Part shown: positions 46,591 through 58,269 of the stretch, piece after piece
Layout: each line of letters opens with the position of its first letter
Numbering within the stretch: position 1 is the first letter of the stretch
Origin: Desmodus rotundus
Taxonomy: Eukaryota; Chordata; Mammalia; Chiroptera; Phyllostomidae
Direction: 5' to 3'
Assembly: GCF_022682495.2 (NCBI RefSeq)
Contig: NW_026527313.1
Location: forward strand, 682,001-746,000
DNA: 64,000 nt
Made by a program: the position numbers and the translations under genes
Notes under the pieces: generated by a model
What the model saw: only the letters and a program-made list of their open reading frames with translations
The model's database searches: none
What the model was told of the DNA's origin: nothing

Positions 46591-48532
46591 CCCCTTTACG
46601 GATGGAAGAACAGGGGGATCTTCGCAGTGGTGGGGACGGGACGGAGGGGTCTGCGGGTTTGCAGCCACGTAGGCCAGTTGCTGGCACCCTGGCCCCATGT
46701 GTCCCAGCTCCATGGACGAGGTGGGCCGCTTATTGCGGGATGCAGGCGTCCTGCGGGGGTCAGGGGACGGCGTGGGCACTCCCCGGGCGAGAGAGGGCGC
46801 CTGGGACCCGAGAGAGCCCCGGGGAGAGTCCGAGGCCTGGCCGCAGAGGCAGCCATTGCCTCCCCGGGCTCCTACCATGGGGCCTGACCGTGTTCGCCCG
46901 AGGCCCAGGTTCACCGCAGGTGAATGCCTTTTGCGGACGCCAAGGACAGGAGGTCGCCGATTCCCTCACAGAGGTGGGGGTTCGAGCTCTGGGGGACTGA
47001 GGTCGCAGCGGTCACACTCCATTTTTGGGTGGTTCCGCAGAGACTGGAGGGTTGAAGCGGCTGGGTCCAAGTCTGCCGCCTTGTGGCAGGGTGGGGGCTT
47101 TGCAGGCGAAGCAAGGCTCTTAGCCTCCCAGGCGGGGCACAGGCCAGACTCCCCAAGGGAGAACCGGTCCTTGGTCGAGGGTCCCGCCCGCCCGCCCGGA
47201 ACCGCTCCACCTGGCGCGGAACCGTGGCCGGCCCCTCTTCCAGGCACCAGGTCCCTAGTTCTTTCCTGGCACTCTGCCTCTGCCGGGGTGGGAGAGCTGC
47301 TGGGAAGTGTGGTCCACGGGAAAACGCGCGGTCCTCTGGGTGGCAGGGAGGGCCTCCGTTAACTCTGACACCAGCCCAGGGACCCTGTGGACCTGGCCTG
47401 ATATCTCAAGGGGGGGGCACGTTGCCCGGAGGGATGCTCTTGGGGTGGGGCCTGCCTGCGCCTGCGCGGCCCCGCCTCTTGGCCCGAAACCACCCAGCCG
47501 CGGCTCGGACAAAAGCCATCTCCTGGGGGCCTCCCCCCTGTTCTTCCATCCGTAAAGGGGGACCCCTTTACGGATGGAAGAACAGGGGGATCTTCGCAGT
47601 GGTTGGGACGGGACGGAGGGGTCTGCGGGTTTGCAGCCACGTAGGCCAGTTGCTCGCACCCCGGCCCCATGTGTCCCAGCTCCATGGACGAGGTGGGCCG
47701 CTTATGGCGGGATGCAGGCGTCCTGCGGGGGTCAGGGGACGGCGTGGGCACTCCCCGGGCGAGAGAGGGCGCCTGGGACCCGAGAGAGCACCCGGGAAAA
47801 TGCCCAGCCCTGGCCCCCGGGGCTCCAGTGGCCTCCCCAGGCTCCTGCCGTGGGGCCTGGTCCCGCTCACCTGGGCCCAGGTTCTCCGCAGGTGAATGCC
47901 TTTTGCGGACACCAGGGACCACAGGCCGCGGATCCCTTCACGGGCAGGGGGGGTTCGAGCTCTGTGTGACCCAGGTCACAGCGCACACAGTCCCTTCTCG
48001 CAAAGTTCAGCCCAGACTTTAGAGAGTAGAAGCGTCTCGGTCCAAGTTTTCCGCCTCGGGGCAGGGTGGGGCCGTTTGAGCCAAGAGAGACTCTTAGCCC
48101 CCCAGGCAGGTCTCAGGCCCGAGACCCCCAGGGAGACCCGGTCCCTGGGCGTGGGTCCCGCCCGCCCGGGCCCGCCCCACCTGGCCCGGAACCGTGGCCG
48201 GCCCCTCTTCCCGGCCCCAGGTCCCTAGCTCTTCCCTGGCACTCTGCCTCTGGCGGGGTGGGAGACGGGCTGGCAAGTGTGGTCCACGGGAAAACGCGCG
48301 GTCCTCTGGGTGGCAGGGAGGGCCTCCGTTAACTCTGACACCAGCCCAGGGACCCTGTGCACCTGGCCTGATATCTCAAGGGAGGGGCACGTTGCCCGGA
48401 GGGATGCTCTTGGGGTGGGGCCTGCTTGCGCCTGCGCGGCCCCGCCTCTTGGCCCGAAACCACCCAGCCGCGGCTCGGACAAAAGCCATCTCCTGGGGGC
48501 CTCCCCCCTGTTCTTCCATCCGTAAAGGGGGA
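46591..48532 (+). repeat. Dimer 25, beta'/e2'
   Basis: A 46591-47562, B 47563-48532. T46690 is shared only with dimer 27. C47284 and the TGTGACC/GTCACAGC pair relate it to dimers 6 and 12, but it has the common GAGAGACTC. Confidence 0.95.
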
Positions 48533-50474
48533 CCCCTTTACGGATGGAAGAACAGGGGGATCTTCGCAGTGGTGGGGACGGGACGGAGGGGTCTGCGGGT
48601 TTGCAGCCACGTAGGCCAGTTGCTCGCACCCGGGCCCCATGTGTCCCAGCTCCATGGACGAGGTGGGCCGCTTATGGCGGGATGCAGGCGTCCTTCGGGG
48701 GTCAGGGGACGGCGTGGGCACTCCCCGGGCGAGAGAGGGCGCCTGGGACCCGAGAGAGCCCCGGGGAGAGTCCGAGGCCTGGCCGCAGAGGCTGCCATAG
48801 CCTCCCCGGGCTCCTACCATGGGGCCTGACCGTGTTCGCCCGAGGCCCAGGTTCACCGCAGGTGAATGCCTTTTGCGGACGCCAAGGACAGGAGGTCGCC
48901 GATTCCCTCACAGAGGTGGGGGTTCGAGCTCTGGGGGACTGAGGTCGCAGCGGTCACACTCCATTTTTGGGTGGTTCCGCAGAGACTGGAGGGTTGAAGC
49001 GGCTGGGTCCAAGTCTGCCGCCTTGTGGCAGGGTGGGGGCTTTGCAGGCGAAGCAAGGCTCTTAGCCTCCCAGGCGGGGCACAGGCCAGACTCCCCAAGG
49101 GAGAACCGGTCCTTGGTCGAGGGTCCCGCCCGCCCGCCCGGAACCGCTCCACCTGGCGCGGAACCGTGGCCGGCCCCTCTTCCAGGCACCAGGTCCCTAG
49201 TTCTTTCCTGGCACTCTGCCTCTGCGGGGGTGGGAGAGCTGCTGGGAAGTGTGGTCCACGGGAAAACGCGCGGTCCTCTGGGTGGCAGGGAGGGCCTCCG
49301 TTAACTCTGACACCAGCCCAGGGACCCTGTGGACCTGGCCTGATATCTCAAGGGGGGGGCACGTTGCCCGGAGGGATGCTCTTGGGGTGGGGCCTGCCTG
49401 CGCCTGCGCGGCCCCGCCTCTTGGCCCGAAACCACCCAGCCGCGGCTCGGACAAAAGCCATCTCCTGGGGGCCTCCCCCCTGTTCTTCCATCCGTAAAGG
49501 GGGACCCCTTTACGGATGGAAGAACAGGGGGATCTTCGCAGTGGTGGGGACGGGACGGAGGGGTCTGCGGGTTTGCAGCCACGTAGGCCAGTTGCTCGCA
49601 CCCCGGCCCCATGTGTCCCAGCTCCATGGACGAGGTGGGCCGCTTATGGCGGGATGCAGGCGTCCTGCGGGGGTCAGGGGACGGCGTGGGCACTCCCCGG
49701 GCGAGAGAGGGCGCCTGGGACCCGAGAGAGCACCCGGGAAAATGCCCAGCCCTGGCCCCCGGGGCTCCAGTGGCCTCCCCAGGCTCCTGCCGTGGGGCCT
49801 GGTCCCGCTCACCTGGGCCCAGGTTCTCCGCAGGTGAATGCCTTTTGCGGACACCAGGGACCACAGGCCGCGGATCCCTTCACGGGCAGGGGGGGTTCGA
49901 GCTCTGTGGGACCCAGGTCGCAGCGCACACAGTCCCTTCTCGCAAAGTTCAGCCCAGACTTTAGAGAGTAGAAGCGTCTCGGTCCAAGTTTTCCGCCTCG
50001 GGGCAGGGTGGGGCCGTTTGAGCCAAGAGAGACTCTTAGCCCCCCAGGCAGGTCTCAGGCCCGAGACCCCCAGGGAGACCCGGTCCCTGGGCGTGGGTCC
50101 CGCCCGCCCGGGCCCGCCCCACCTGGCCCGGAACCGTGGCCGGCCCCTCTTCCCGGCCCCAGGTCCCTAGCTCTTCCCTGGCACTCTGCCTCTGGCGGGG
50201 TGGGAGACGGGCTGGCAAGTGTGGTCCACGGGAAAACGCGCGGTCCTCTGGGTGGCAGGGAGGGCCTCCGTTAACTCTGACACCAGCCCAGGGACCCTGT
50301 GGACCTGACCTGATATCTCAAGCGGGGGGCACGTTGCCCGGAGGGATGCTCTTGTGGTGGGGCCTGCCTGCGCCTGCGCGGCCTCGCCTCTTGGCCCGAA
50401 ACCACCCAGCCGCGGCTCCGACAAAAGCCATCTCCTGGGGGCCTCCCCCCTGTTCTTCCATCCGTAAAGGGGGA
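48533..50474 (+). repeat. Dimer 26, alpha/e5
   Basis: A 48533-49504, B 49505-50474. An alpha start is joined to an e5 end (AAGCGGGGGG, CGGCCTCGCC). This combination occurs only here and fits the junction of the two-dimer duplication. Confidence 0.95.
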
Positions 50475-52416
50475 CCCCTTTACGGATGGAAGAACAGGGG
50501 GATCTTCGCAGTGGTGGGGACGGGACGGAGGGGTCTGCGGGTTTGCAGCCACGTAGGCCAGTTGCTGGCACCCTGGCCCCATGTGTCCCAGCTCCATGGA
50601 CGAGGTGGGCCGCTTATTGCGGGATGCAGGCGTCCTGCGGGGGTCAGGGGACGGCGTGGGCACTCCCCGGGCGAGAGAGGGCGCCTGGGACCCGAGAGAG
50701 CCCCGGGGAGAGTCCGAGGCCTGGCCGCAGAGGCAGCCATTGCCTCCCCGGGCTCCTACCATGGGGCCTGACCGTGTTCGCCCGAGGCCCAGGTTCACCG
50801 CAGGTGAATGCCTTTTGCGGACGCCAAGGACAGGAGGTCGCCGATTCCCTCACAGAGGTGGGGGTTCGAGCTCTGGGGGACTGAGGTCGCAGCGGTCACA
50901 CTCCATTTTTGGGTGGTTCCGCAGAGACTGGAGGGTTGAAGCGGCTGGGTCCAAGTCTGCCGCCTTGTGGCAGGGTGGGGGCTTTGCAGGCGAAGCAAGG
51001 CTCTTAGCCTCCCAGGCGGGGCACAGGCCAGACTCCCCAAGGGAGAACCGGTCCTTGGTCGAGGGTCCCGCCCGCCCGCCCGGAACCGCTCCACCTGGCG
51101 CGGAACCGTGGCCGGCCCCTCTTCCAGGCACCAGGTCCCTAGTTCTTTCCTGGCACTCTGCCTCTGCCGGGGTGGGAGAGCTGCTGGGAAGTGTGGTCCA
51201 CGGGAAAACGCGCGGTCCTCTGGGTGGCAGGGAGGGCCTCCGTTAACTCTGACACCAGCCCAGGGACCCTGTGGACCTGGCCTGATATCTCAAGGGGGGG
51301 GCACGTTGCCCGGAGGGATGCTCTTGGGGTGGGGCCTGCCTGCGCCTGCGCGGCCCCGCCTCTTGGCCCGAAACCACCCAGCCGCGGCTCGGACAAAAGC
51401 CATCTCCTGGGGGCCTCCCCCCTGTTCTTCCATCCGTAAAGGGGGACCCCTTTACGGATGGAAGAACAGGGGGATCTTCGCAGTGGTTGGGACGGGACGG
51501 AGGGGTCTGCGGGTTTGCAGCCACGTAGGCCAGTTGCTCGCACCCCGGCCCCATGTGTCCCAGCTCCATGGACGAGGTGGGCCGCTTATGGCGGGATGCA
51601 GGCGTCCTGCGGGGGTCAGGGGACGGCGTGGGCACTCCCCGGGCGAGAGAGGGCGCCTGGGACCCGAGAGAGCACCCGGGAAAATGCCCAGCCCTGGCCC
51701 CCGGGGCTCCAGTGGCCTCCCCAGGCTCCTGCCGTGGGGCCTGGTCCCGCTCACCTGGGCCCAGGTTCTCCGCAGGTGAATGCCTTTTGCGGACACCAGG
51801 GACCACAGGCCGCGGATCCCTTCACGGGCAGGGGGGGTTCGAGCTCTGTGTGACCCAGGTCACAGCGCACACAGTCCCTTCTCGCAAAGTTCAGCCCAGA
51901 CTTTAGAGAGTAGAAGCGTCTCGGTCCAAGTTTTCCGCCTCGGGGCAGGGTGGGGCCGTTTGAGCCAAGAGAGACTCTTAGCCCCCCAGGCAGGTCTCAG
52001 GCCCGAGACCCCCAGGGAGACCCGGTCCCTGGGCGTGGGTCCCGCCCGCCCGGGCCCGCCCCACCTGGCCCGGAACCGTGGCCGGCCCCTCTTCCCGGCC
52101 CCAGGTCCCTAGCTCTTCCCTGGCACTCTGCCTCTGGCGGGGTGGGAGACGGGCTGGCAAGTGTGGTCCACGGGAAAACGCGCGGTCCTCTGGGTGGCAG
52201 GGAGGGCCTCCGTTAACTCTGACACCAGCCCAGGGACCCTGTGCACCTGGCCTGATATCTCAAGGGAGGGGCACGTTGCCCGGAGGGATGCTCTTGGGGT
52301 GGGGCCTGCTTGCGCCTGCGCGGCCCCGCCTCTTGGCCCGAAACCACCCAGCCGCGGCTCGGACAAAAGCCATCTCCTGGGGGCCTCCCCCCTGTTCTTC
52401 CATCCGTAAAGGGGGA
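50475..52416 (+). repeat. Dimer 27, beta'/e2'
   Basis: A 50475-51446, B 51447-52416. It is a near-copy of dimer 25 at +3,884 bp (T50574, C51168). Confidence 0.95.
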
Positions 52417-54358
52417 CCCCTTTACGGATGGAAGAACAGGGGGATCTTCGCAGTGGTGGGGACGGGACGGAGGGGTCTGCGGGTTTGCAGCCACGTAGGC
52501 CAGTTGCTCGCACCCGGGCCCCATGTGTCCCAGCTCCATGGACGAGGTGGGCCGCTTATGGCGGGATGCAGGCGTCCTTCGGGGGTCAGGGGACGGCGTG
52601 GGCACTCCCCGGGCGAGAGAGGGCGCCTGGGACCCGAGAGAGCCCCGGGGAGAGTCCGAGGCCTGGCCGCAGAGGCTGCCATAGCCTCCCCGGGCTCCTA
52701 CCATGGGGCCTGACCGTGTTCGCCCGAGGCCCAGGTTCACCGCAGGTGAATGCCTTTTGCGGACGCCAAGGACAGGAGGTCGCCGATTCCCTCACAGAGG
52801 TGGGGGTTCGAGCTCTGGGGGACTGAGGTCGCAGCGGTCACACTCCATTTTTGGGTGGTTCCGCAGAGACTGGAGGGTTGAAGCGGCTGGGTCCAAGTCT
52901 GCCGCCTTGTGGCAGGGTGGGGGCTTTGCAGGCGAAGCAAGGCTCTTAGCCTCCCAGGCGGGGCACAGGCCAGACTCCCCAAGGGAGAACCGGTCCTTGG
53001 TCGAGGGTCCCGCCCGCCCGCCCGGAACCGCTCCACCTGGCGCGGAACCGTGGCCGGCCCCTCTTCCAGGCACCAGGTCCCTAGTTCTTTCCTGGCACTC
53101 TGCCTCTGCGGGGGTGGGAGAGCTGCTGGGAAGTGTGGTCCACGGGAAAACGCGCGGTCCTCTGGGTGGCAGGGAGGGCCTCCGTTAACTCTGACACCAG
53201 CCCAGGGACCCTGTGGACCTGGCCTGATATCTCAAGGGGGGGGCACGTTGCCCGGAGGGATGCTCTTGGGGTGGGGCCTGCCTGCGCCTGCGCGGCCCCG
53301 CCTCTTGGCCCGAAACCACCCAGCCGCGGCTCGGACAAAAGCCATCTCCTGGGGGCCTCCCCCCTGTTCTTCCATCCGTAAAGGGGGACCCCTTTACGGA
53401 TGGAAGAACAGGGGGATCTTCGCAGTGGTGGGGACGGGACGGAGGGGTCTGCGGGTTTGCAGCCACGTAGGCCAGTTGCTCGCACCCCGGCCCCATGTGT
53501 CCCAGCTCCATGGACGAGGTGGGCCGCTTATGGCGGGATGCAGGCGTCCTGCGGGGGTCAGGGGACGGCGTGGGCACTCCCCGGGCGAGAGAGGGCGCCT
53601 GGGACCCAAGAGAGCACCCGGGAAAATGCCCAGCCCTGGCCCCCGGGGCTCCAGTGGCCTCCCCAGGCTCCTGCCGTGGGGCCTGGTCCCGCTCACCTGG
53701 GCCCAGGTTCTCCGCAGGTGAATGCCTTTTGCGGACACCAGGGACCACAGGCCGCGGATCCCTTCACGGGCAGGGGGGGTTCGAGCTCTGTGGGACCCAG
53801 GTCGCAGCGCACACAGTCCCTTCTCGCAAAGTTCAGCCCAGACTTTAGAGAGTAGAAGCGTCTCGGTCCAAGTTTTCCGCCTCGGGGCAGGGTGGGGCCG
53901 TTTGAGCCAAGAGAGACTCTTAGCCCCCCAGGCAGGTCTCAGGCCCGAGACCCCCAGGGAGACCCGGTCCCTGGGCGTGGGTCCCGCCCGCCCGGGCCCG
54001 CCCCACCTGGCCCGGAACCGTGGCCGGCCCCTCTTCCCGGCCCCAGGTCCCTAGCTCTTCCCTGGCACTCTGCCTCTGGCGGGGTGGGAGACGGGCTGGC
54101 AAGTGTGGTCCACGGGAAAACGCGCGGTCCTCTGGGTGGCAGGGAGGGCCTCCGTTAACTCTGACACCAGCCCAGGGACCCTGTGGACCTGACCTGATAT
54201 CTCAAGGGGGGGGCACGTTGCCCGGAGGGATGCTCTTGTGGTGGGGCCTGCCTGCGCCTGCGCGGCCCCGCCTCTTGGCCCGAAACCACCCAGCCGCGGC
54301 TCCGACAAAAGCCATCTCCTGGGGGCCTCCCACCTGTTCTTCCATCCGTAAAGGGGGA
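52417..54358 (+). repeat. Dimer 28, alpha/e1
   Basis: A 52417-53388, B 53389-54358. A53608 is private. A54332 is the arm mismatch also seen in dimers 1, 13 and 30. Confidence 0.95.
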
Positions 54359-54385
54359 CCCCTTTACGGATGGAAGAACAGGGGG
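54330..54385. repeat. Palindrome with one arm mismatch (A54332)
   Basis: Same substitution as at 1896, at the junction of dimers 28 and 29. It is 29,132 bp from the copy at 25200, as expected if the two blocks share descent. Confidence 0.93.
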
Positions 54386-56300
54386 ATCTTCGCAGTGGTG
54401 GGGACGGGACGGAGGGGTCTGCGGGTTTGCAGCCACGTAGGCCAGTTGCTGGCACCCCGGCCCCATGTGTCCCAGCTCCATGGACGAGGTGGGCCGCTTA
54501 TTGCGGGATGCAGGCGTCCTGCGGGGGTCAGGGGACGGCGTGGGCACTCCCCGGGCGAGAGAGGGCGCCTGGGACCCGAGAGAGCCCCGGGGAGAGTCCG
54601 AGGCCTGGCCGCAGAGGCAGCCATTGCCTCCCCGGGCTCCTACCATGGGGCCTGACCGTGTTCGCCCGAGGCCCAGGTTCACCGCAGGTGAATGCCTTTT
54701 GCGGACGCCAAGGACAGGAGGTCGCCGATTCCCTCACAGAGGTGGGGGTTCGAGCTCTGGGGGACTGAGGTCGCAGCGGTCACACTCCATTTTTGGGTGG
54801 TTCCGCAGAGACTGGAGGGTTGAAGCGGCTGGGTCCAAGTCTGCCGCCTTGTGGCAGGGTGGGGGCTTTGCAGGCGAAGCAAGGCTCTTAGCCTCCCAGG
54901 CGGGGCACAGGCCAGACTCCCCAAGGGAGAACCGGTCCTTGGTCGAGGGTCCCGCCCGCCCGCCCGGAACCGCTCCACCTGGCGCGGAACCGTGGCCGGC
55001 CCCTCTTCCAGGCACCAGGTCCCTAGTTCTTTCCTGGCACTCTGCCTCTGCGGGGGTGGGAGAGCTGCTGGGAAGTGTGGTCCACGGGAAAACGCGCGGT
55101 CCTCTGGGTGGCAGGGAGGGCCTCCGTTAACTCTGACACCAGCCCAGGGACCCTGTGGACCTGGCCTGATATCTCAAGGGGGGGGCACGTTGCCCGGAGG
55201 GATGCTCTTGGGGTGGGGCCTGCCTGCGCCTGCGCGGCCCCGCCTCTTGGCCCGAAACCACCCAGCCGCGGCTCGGACAAAAGCCATCTCCTGGGGGCCT
55301 CCCCCCTGTTCTTCCATCCGTAAAGGGGGACCCCTTTACGGATGGAAGAACAGGGGGATCTTCGCAGTGGTGGGGACGGGACGGAGGGGTCTGCGGGTTT
55401 GCAGCCACGTAGGCCAGTTGCTCGCACCCCGGCCCCATGTGTCCCAGCTCCATGGACGAGGTGGGCCGCTTATGGCGGGATGCAGGCGTCCTGCGGGGGT
55501 CAGGGGACGGCGTGGGCACTCCCCGGGCGAGAGAGGGCGCCTGGGACCCGAGAGAGCACCCGGGAAAATGCCCAGCCCTGGCCCCCGGGGCTCCAGTGGC
55601 CTCCCCAGGCTCCTGCCGTGGGGCCTGGTCCCGCTCACCTGGGCCCAGGTTCTCCGCAGGTGAATGCCTTTTGCGGACACCAGGGACCACAGGCCGCGGA
55701 TCCCTTCACGGGCAGGGGGGGTTCGAGCTCTGTGGGACCCAGGTCGCAGCGCACACAGTCCCTTCTCGCAAAGTTCAGCCCAGACTTTAGAGAGTAGAAG
55801 CGTCTCGGTCCAAGTTTTCCGCCTCGGGGCAGGGTGGGGCCGTTTGAGCCAAGAGAGACTCTTAGCCCCCCAGGCAGGTCTCAGGCCCGAGACCCCCAGG
55901 GAGACCCGGTCCCTGGGCGTGGGTCCCGCCCGCCCGGGCCCGCCCCACCTGGCCCGGAACCGTGGCCGGCCCCTCTTCCCGGCCCCAGGTCCCTAGCTCT
56001 TCCCTGGCACTCTGCCTCTGGCGGGGTGGGAGACGGGCTGGCAAGTGTGGTCCACGGGAAAACGCGCGGTCCTCTGGGTGGCAGGGAGGGCCTCCGTTAA
56101 CTCTGACACCAGCCCAGGGACCCTGTGGACCTGACCTGATATCTCAAGCGGGGGGCACGTTGCCCGGAGGGATGCTCTTGTGGTGGGGCCTGCCTGCGCC
56201 TGCGCGGCCCCGCCTCTTGGCCCGAAACCACCCAGCCGCGGCTCCGACAAAAGCCATCTCCTGGGGGCCTCCCCCCTGTTCTTCCATCCGTAAAGGGGGA
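54359..56300 (+). repeat. Dimer 29, beta'/e5'
   Basis: A 54359-55330, B 55331-56300. It matches dimer 14 at +29,132 bp. Confidence 0.95.
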
Positions 56301-58242
56301 CCCCTTTACGGATGGAAGAACAGGGGGATCTTCGCAGTGGTGGGGACGGGACGGAGGGGTCTGCGGGTTTGCAGCCACGTAGGCCAGTTGCTGGCACCCC
56401 GGCCCCATGAGTCCCAGCTCCATGGACGAGGTGGGCCGCTTATTGCGGGATGCAGGCGTCCTGCGGGGGTCAGGGGACGGCGTGGGCACTCCCCGGGCGA
56501 GAGAGGGCGCCTGGGACCCGAGAGAGCCCCGGGGAGAGTCCGAGGCCTGGCCGCAGAGGCAGCCATTGCCTCCCCGGGCTCCTACCATGGGGCCTGACCG
56601 TTTTCGCCCGAGGCCCAGGTTCACCGCAGGTGAATGCCTTTTGCGGACGCCAAGGACAGGAGGTCGCCGATTCCCTCACAGAGGTGGGGGTTCGAGCTCT
56701 GGGGGACTGAGGTCGCAGCGGTCACACTCCATTTTTGGGTGGTTCCGCAGAGACTGGAGGGTTGAAGCGGCTGGGTCCAAGTCTGCCGCCTTGTGGCAGG
56801 GTGGGGGCTTTGCAGGCGAAGCAAGGCTCTTAGCCTCCCAGGCGGGGCACAGGCCAGACTCCCCAAGGGAGAACCGGTCCTTGGTCGAGGGTCCCGCCCG
56901 CCCGCCCGGAACCGCTCCACCTGGCGCGGAACCGTGGCCGGCCCCTCTTCCAGGCACCAGGTCCCTAGTTCTTTCCTGGCACTCTGCCTCTGCGGGGGTG
57001 GGAGAGCTGCTGGGAAGTGTGGTCCACGGGAAAACGCGCGGTCCTCTGGGTGGCAGGGAGGGCCTCCGTTAACTCTGACACCAGCCCAGGGACCCTGTGG
57101 ACCTGGCCTGATATCTCAAGGGGGGGGCACGTTGCCCGGAGGGATGCTCTTGGGGTGGGGCCTGCCTGCGCCTGCGCGGCCCCGCCTCTTGGCCCGAAAC
57201 CACCCAGCCGCGGCTCGGACAAAAGCCATCTCCTGGGGGCCTCCCCCCTGTTCTTCCATCCGTAAAGGGGGACCCCTTTACGGATGGAAGAACAGGGGGA
57301 TCTTCGCAGTGGTGGGGACGGGACGGAGGGGTCTGCGGGTTTGCAGCCACGTAGGCCAGTTGCTCGCACCCCGGCCCCATGTGTCCCAGCTCCATGGACG
57401 AGGTGGGCCGCTTATGGCGGGATGCAGGCGTCCTGCGGGGGTCAGGGGACGGCGTGGGCACTCCCCGGGCGAGAGAGGGCGCCTGGGACCCGAGAGAGCA
57501 CCCGGGAAAATGCCCAGCCCTGGCCCCCGGGGCTCCAGTGGCCTCCCCAGGCTCCTGCCGTGGGGCCTGGTCCCGCTCACCTGGGCCCAGGTTCTCCGCA
57601 GGTGAATGCCTTTTGCGGACACCAGGGACCACAGGCCGCGGATCCCTTCACGGGCAGGGGGGGTTCGAGCTCTGTGTGACCCAGGTCACAGCGCACACAG
57701 TCCCTTCTCGCAAAGTTCAGCCCAGACTTTAGAGAGTAGAAGCGTCTCGGTCCAAGTTTTCCGCCTCGGGGCAGGGTGGGGCCGTTTGAGCCAAGAGAGA
57801 CTCTTAGCCCCCCAGGCAGGTCTCAGGCCCGAGACCCCCAGGGAGACCCGGTCCCTGGGCGTGGGTCCCGCCCGCCCGGGCCCGCCCCACCTGGCCCGGA
57901 ACCGTGGCCGGCCCCTCTTCCCGGCCCCAGGTCCCTAGCTCTTCCCTGGCACTCTGCCTCTGGCGGGGTGGGAGACGGGCTGGCAAGTGTGGTCCACGGG
58001 AAAACGCGCGGTCCTCTGGGTGGCAGGGAGGGCCTCCGTTAACTCTGACACCAGCCCAGGGACCCTGTGCACCTGGCCTGATATCTCAAGGGAGGGGCAC
58101 GTTGCCCGGAGGGATGCTCTTGTGGTGGGGCCTGCCTGCGCCTGCGCGGCCCCGCCTCTTGGCCCGAAACCACCCAGCCGCGGCTCCGACAAAAGCCATC
58201 TCCTGGGGGCCTCCCACCTGTTCTTCCATCCGTAAAGGGGGA
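56301..58242 (+). repeat. Dimer 30, beta'/e7
   Basis: A 56301-57272, B 57273-58242. T56602 matches dimer 15, A56410 is private. The B end is mixed: GTGCAC and GGGAGGGG of e2, then CTTGTGG, CCTGCCTG, GCTCCGAC and mismatch A58216 of e1. It looks like an exchange within about 150 bp. Confidence 0.94.
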
Positions 58243-58269
58243 CCCCTTTACGGATGGAAGAACAGGGGG
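58214..58269. repeat. Palindrome with one arm mismatch (A58216)
   Basis: Same substitution, at the end of the mixed e7 dimer 30. Confidence 0.93.

Larger units (their letters stand above)
46591..54358 (+). repeat. Tandem two-dimer duplication (2 x 3,884 bp)
   Basis: Dimers 25-26 and 27-28 are adjacent near-copies at +3,884 bp. Both copies share T46690/T50574 (CACCCTGGCC, seen nowhere else), the CTGCCGGGG variant (47284/51168) and the TGTGACC plus GTCACAGC pair in the B core, and each is followed by an alpha dimer. The copies diverge near the end: dimer 26 ends with e5, whereas dimer 28 ends with e1 and the arm mismatch A54332. The right edge therefore lies inside the B unit that starts at 53389 or close to it. 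Confidence 0.85.
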
